Of a DNA stretch of 64,000 nucleotides, positions 60,678 through 64,000 are shown one piece after another. Position numbers and translations under genes: made by a program. Position 1 is the first letter of the stretch, and each line of letters begins with the position of its first letter. The stretch comes from Polyangiaceae bacterium. Lineage in GTDB: Bacteria; Myxococcota_A; Polyangia; Polyangiales; Polyangiaceae. The notes beneath the pieces are model-generated. The model saw only the letters and a program-made list of their open reading frames with translations. It ran no database searches and was not told the DNA's origin. Location: the NCBI GenBank assembly GCA_025353725.1, contig JANXOF010000095.1:124001-188000 (forward strand). The letters are read 5' to 3'.

Positions 60678-63600
60678 ATGCGTCGCGTCAATCTCTTTTG
60701 CCCTCTTACGCTCACGGCGCTTGTCGGCGTCGCGGTGCTTGGCCCGGCCTGCGCACAGGACCTAGATACGAGGCGCTTGCAGCTGACGCGCGGGTCCGTC
60801 GGAGAAGAAATTTACGGGGTTGTCTGCGATCGCATAGGCGCCCAAGCCCTCCGCGAGGACCTCACCGGCGACTCGTTTCGCGCCGTTTGTCACCGTCCCA
60901 ACGACGGCGCCTTCAACGACGACGTGGACCTCTCCAAGCTACCCGAAATCGCCCCAAGCGCGGTCGACGGTAAAGGAGCGCAAATCAGCGTTGACCAGCA
61001 GCGAAGGAACCGCGCCCTCGCCATCGGTCGCCTGGAGGCCCTCGCGCGGCGCCGCGTGGACTTGATTCGCGCCCTTGATGCGGTCTTGCCCGAAACGCCT
61101 ATTCCGATCAAAAATCTCGATAGTGCCGACGAAACCAAGTCGTGCGAATCCCCGGAGGCAGAGGCGGGCGGCGAGGGTCTGCTGACCGCGCAGGTTGCCG
61201 ACATGCTCGGGCGCATGGGAGCGCTCTACCAGGACGGGACGCTCCCGCAGTCCACCCAGTCGCTCGCGCGCGTCATCGAAGCGTTCAAGAGTTCGGACGA
61301 GGCGCAAGCGGCATGGGCACGCCTAAACGGGCGACAGGGTTACCGACCGATAGAGACTGGACTCGGCGTGATTCGCCCGATCGTCGCCTACCCGCGTCTG
61401 CGCGACCTCTCGAACGCAAGCCTTCGCCTCCTGTCTGCAGACTCGATTCCGTACGAGGTCGACCCGAAGCGTGACGCGGAAGGGCGTCGAATCAACGTAC
61501 CGGGGCCCGCGAACGCCGCACTCAATACAATGCTCGCGGCGGCTCACGAAGAGCTGCTCGACGTGAAGGTCGACCCGAAGCTCGCGCCGCTTGTCGTGAG
61601 CTCTGACGTGGCCGGACGGATTGTGCTTTCACGCCCGCGCGGGACCCTCGAACTCATACAGGAGCTGCTTTTTACCTCCGACGCGAGCTTTGGGAGCGGA
61701 AGCCCTACGTTCATCGTGAAACGCGACGCACGCGGATACGCGAGCGTCGTGCGTGACGCGAACCTTTCCGTCATGGCCCCCTTTGTCGACGCGAACGGGG
61801 ACGGGCTTCCGGACATTGACGCCGCGGGACGCTTTACGACCGTTACGGGCGCGCTCGCACCGTCTCCCTTCTCCTTCCCTGGCTCCCCCTCGAGCGCGCG
61901 CGACGAGAACGGCCGCGCACTCGCAGGCACCGCGCTTGTCTACGACTACCTCGAGACGAACCGCACGTTTGCCGCGCGGACGCTTGACGATCTCAAGCCA
62001 CTCGTTAATCCGGATCCTGCGGCCAACCACGAAACGTTGATGGACATGCTCGGCGGCGTGCAGGTTGCACTCGGGCCTCGCGTGGCGTCGTCGAAGGTCT
62101 TTGCGAGCGGCAAAAGGCTTGAGTTCAGCGGCGTGTCGAACGACTCGCCGGTCCTCGATCTCGTTCACGCGGCGAGCGTCATTCTCAGCGACAAAACGAC
62201 CGATTCGACGCTCGCCCTCGGACGCGCACTCCTCACCACGAAGCCGACGGAGTTGGCGCGCTTCACGGGAGCGATGAACGCCGCGTTCGACACCGCACAG
62301 AAACACGACGAGGCGAAGATCCCTCGTGACGCGACATTCTGGGATGAGATTCTCGGCACTCTCGGCAAAGTCGCGCAGGAACCCAAGCTCTTGGAAGACC
62401 TATTAGCTGCGCTCGCGGCTCCGGAAACCGCGGAACTCGGTTCCATTTTCTCGCGCTTTGCCAATCTCAAAGACGAAATCGACTACGACCGAAACGATAT
62501 CAACGGATCTCCGTGGAACGTGACGACCAACGCCAAAGCCGAAATGAGTACGCCGGTCGACAGGACGCAGCCCGAAACGGGGAAAAACCGCAGCGGATTA
62601 TACCGATTTTTGCAACTGATTCACGACACCACCGGAGTGACGGCCTGCAACAAACCGGGCGCAAAAGTGCACGCTAGATTGGCAGGCGTTGGAATCGACA
62701 TGCCTCTCTCGGGTGGCAGTTATGCCGAATGCGAAGTTTTCAAAGTCGAGAATCTTGCCGGATTTTACCTTGATTCCCTGGCGAATGGCGCGCAGTTCGA
62801 CACGAGCGACAAGCCGAATAAACGAGGCCTCTTCTACCTCCGCGACGGTGCGCTCCGAGACGGTGTCCTGTTTGGCCTCGGCGCCGCCACCGTCGGACTC
62901 ATGCAAGACTCGAGCGAGCTCACCGGCTTCTGGACCGACAGCGGGTCGAGAACGCTCGCACCGAAACCTGAATGGCTCAATCGCCTGCTCTTTTTCGACC
63001 TCAAAAGCGACACGGCGCACGCCCGCACGAATGCCTTTATCAAGGACCTTCAGGGCGACTTTGTCGGCACGAGCGTGTGCCCGGAACGGGTCATCAACGA
63101 CCCGTCGCCCAACGCGGTCGACGCCTCGTCCGACGGGAAAGTTCATGGCCTTCGCGCCTGTCCTGACGGTCAATGGCTCAATCAGCGCGGCGCAAAGACG
63201 ATCTTCACGTGGGAGAACTTTGGCTTTTACGACGCGATGAGGCCTGTCGTCTCCGCCTTCGTGAAGCACGGTCGCGAAGACTTGTTCCTCGAGTTTTCGA
63301 ACGCGATGTTCAAGCACTGGCCAGGCAAGGAGGCCACGGTCGAGGAGTGTCGCCTTGCAGATAGCAAAGCATGCCCGCGTTCGGGCATGAATACCTACGA
63401 GCCGCTCGTTTCAGAGGCTCTCGCTGGCGATCTCTTCCGCGCTTTGAGCGAACTGTCTGCGGCACTGCCCACGCTGTCAGTCGAACGATGCGACGCGGTC
63501 GACACTACGACGAAAGCCTGCCGCAAAACGACATCCGTACGCGGTATCGACGTCGCCGCCGCCGCAACGCGCGCGATGCTCGACCCCGACTACGCGAAGA

Positions 63601-64000
63601 CGACGCTCAAGCTCGCGGATCGCAAGGGCGTCACCACCACGACACGAAACGACGGAACCGTCGTGCCGCAGGTAACTCCGGCGTACCTTTTCGCCAACGC
63701 GCTGCGCGCTATCGACATCGCTTTCGACACCTTCGAGGAGAAATCTCCCGAAGGTAAAGGACGGAGGGTCACCAGCCGACGCGCGCGATCCCAACTGATC
63801 GATCAATTCTTGGGCGTCACGGGTGCGAAGTCGACCTCGACATTCGCGAACCCGAGCGTGACAAAGGTAGGTCCGGTTGCCATCGACTTGCTTCGTTCAC
63901 AACTTGCAGCTCACTGCCCGACCTCGTTCGTGCCTCCCTACGATGCATGCGCGTGGGCACGCGACGAGCTCACGAAAAAGGCGACGGAAACACTCTCAGG
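60678..64000 (+). CDS. Very large secreted protein of unknown function (partial)
   Basis: At least 1107 residues, still open at the window edge. The N-terminus has a signal peptide (LTALVGVAVLGPACAQD); lipidation at PAC is possible but the lipobox is poor. GAGGAG lies nine bases before ATG 60678. Charged Asp/Arg-rich sequence with scattered Cys continues throughout. Notable pieces are VDANGDGLPDIDAAG, a calcium-binding-like Asp loop, and NRTFAARTLDDL. I see no enzyme motif, repeat or membrane helix. It is transcribed away from glmU across a 59-base spacer with an inverted repeat. The family is not recognised; it is likely a periplasmic or outer-membrane structural protein. Confidence 0.8.
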   Translation, partial: MRRVNLFCPLTLTALVGVAVLGPACAQDLDTRRLQLTRGSVGEEIYGVVCDRIGAQALREDLTGDSFRAVCHRPNDGAFNDDVDLSKLPEIAPSAVDGKGAQISVDQQRRNRALAIGRLEALARRRVDLIRALDAVLPETPIPIKNLDSADETKSCESPEAEAGGEGLLTAQVADMLGRMGALYQDGTLPQSTQSLARVIEAFKSSDEAQAAWARLNGRQGYRPIETGLGVIRPIVAYPRLRDLSNASLRLLSADSIPYEVDPKRDAEGRRINVPGPANAALNTMLAAAHEELLDVKVDPKLAPLVVSSDVAGRIVLSRPRGTLELIQELLFTSDASFGSGSPTFIVKRDARGYASVVRDANLSVMAPFVDANGDGLPDIDAAGRFTTVTGALAPSPFSFPGSPSSARDENGRALAGTALVYDYLETNRTFAARTLDDLKPLVNPDPAANHETLMDMLGGVQVALGPRVASSKVFASGKRLEFSGVSNDSPVLDLVHAASVILSDKTTDSTLALGRALLTTKPTELARFTGAMNAAFDTAQKHDEAKIPRDATFWDEILGTLGKVAQEPKLLEDLLAALAAPETAELGSIFSRFANLKDEIDYDRNDINGSPWNVTTNAKAEMSTPVDRTQPETGKNRSGLYRFLQLIHDTTGVTACNKPGAKVHARLAGVGIDMPLSGGSYAECEVFKVENLAGFYLDSLANGAQFDTSDKPNKRGLFYLRDGALRDGVLFGLGAATVGLMQDSSELTGFWTDSGSRTLAPKPEWLNRLLFFDLKSDTAHARTNAFIKDLQGDFVGTSVCPERVINDPSPNAVDASSDGKVHGLRACPDGQWLNQRGAKTIFTWENFGFYDAMRPVVSAFVKHGREDLFLEFSNAMFKHWPGKEATVEECRLADSKACPRSGMNTYEPLVSEALAGDLFRALSELSAALPTLSVERCDAVDTTTKACRKTTSVRGIDVAAAATRAMLDPDYAKTTLKLADRKGVTTTTRNDGTVVPQVTPAYLFANALRAIDIAFDTFEEKSPEGKGRRVTSRRARSQLIDQFLGVTGAKSTSTFANPSVTKVGPVAIDLLRSQLAAHCPTSFVPPYDACAWARDELTKKATETLS

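Overview
The window looks like chromosomal DNA of a myxobacterium-like member of the Myxococcota, probably order Polyangiales. The evidence is moderately high GC, several Hanks-type Ser/Thr kinases with C-terminal membrane anchors, FHA-containing AAA+ regulators, many secreted cysteine-rich or beta-propeller lipoproteins, and a minor-pilin/PilY1 cluster. The species assignment is inference. I found no tRNA, rRNA, CRISPR array, transposase or phage gene. About 50 protein genes fill the window densely, and many are translationally coupled through ATGA or GTGA overlaps.

Layout. 1-475: 5' part of prs (minus strand, cut by the window edge). 829-2673: an RlmI-type rRNA methyltransferase and a small methyltransferase. 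2672-8049: a signalling block of one unusual kinase, one pseudokinase, one conventional tail-anchored kinase and a zinc-ribbon membrane protein. 8083-11948: a SpoU-family RNA methyltransferase, a PrsW-family intramembrane protease preceded by a ladder of mini-ORFs, and a lipoprotein. 12164-23019: a tightly coupled type IV pilus accessory operon (GspH/FimT-like, PilV-, PilW-, PilX-like, PilY1) that continues into two lipoproteins and a polysaccharide flippase. 22990-24591: an FHA/sigma-54 activator convergent with it.

24787-30070: two alpha/beta hydrolases on the plus strand face a minus-strand operon of a flavoprotein, an MprF-C-terminal-like transferase and a methyltransferase. 30472-39631: a run of genes all on the minus strand. 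It holds five related small secreted proteins (DUF4360-like by pattern), a kinase/TPR/Cys-rich propeller operon and a Cys-rich repeat protein. 40000-44321: a second FHA AAA+ regulator (altered GAFTGA loop), recA and a ComM/YifB ATPase. 44593-49229: a lipoprotein, an M18 aminopeptidase, a SUMF1-type protein and another kinase.

49397-53956: an outer-membrane beta-barrel gene coupled to a 13-heme cytochrome gene, followed by an 84-residue helical protein and a cytochrome-like lipoprotein. This is a candidate porin-cytochrome electron conduit. 54006-56936: an FHA-GGDEF diguanylate cyclase, a Tat-exported DUF362 protein and a ComEA-like helix-hairpin-helix protein. 57002-60618: glmU, murA and hisG in order on the minus strand. 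60678-end: a giant secreted protein of unknown function that runs off the window.

The most interesting parts are the barrel/13-heme cytochrome unit, the five-member secreted paralog array under a kinase-led operon, the flavoprotein/transferase/methyltransferase operon, the pilus operon coupled to a flippase, the pseudokinase, and the mini-ORF ladder before prsW. All functional statements rest on reading motifs by eye; no database search was run.
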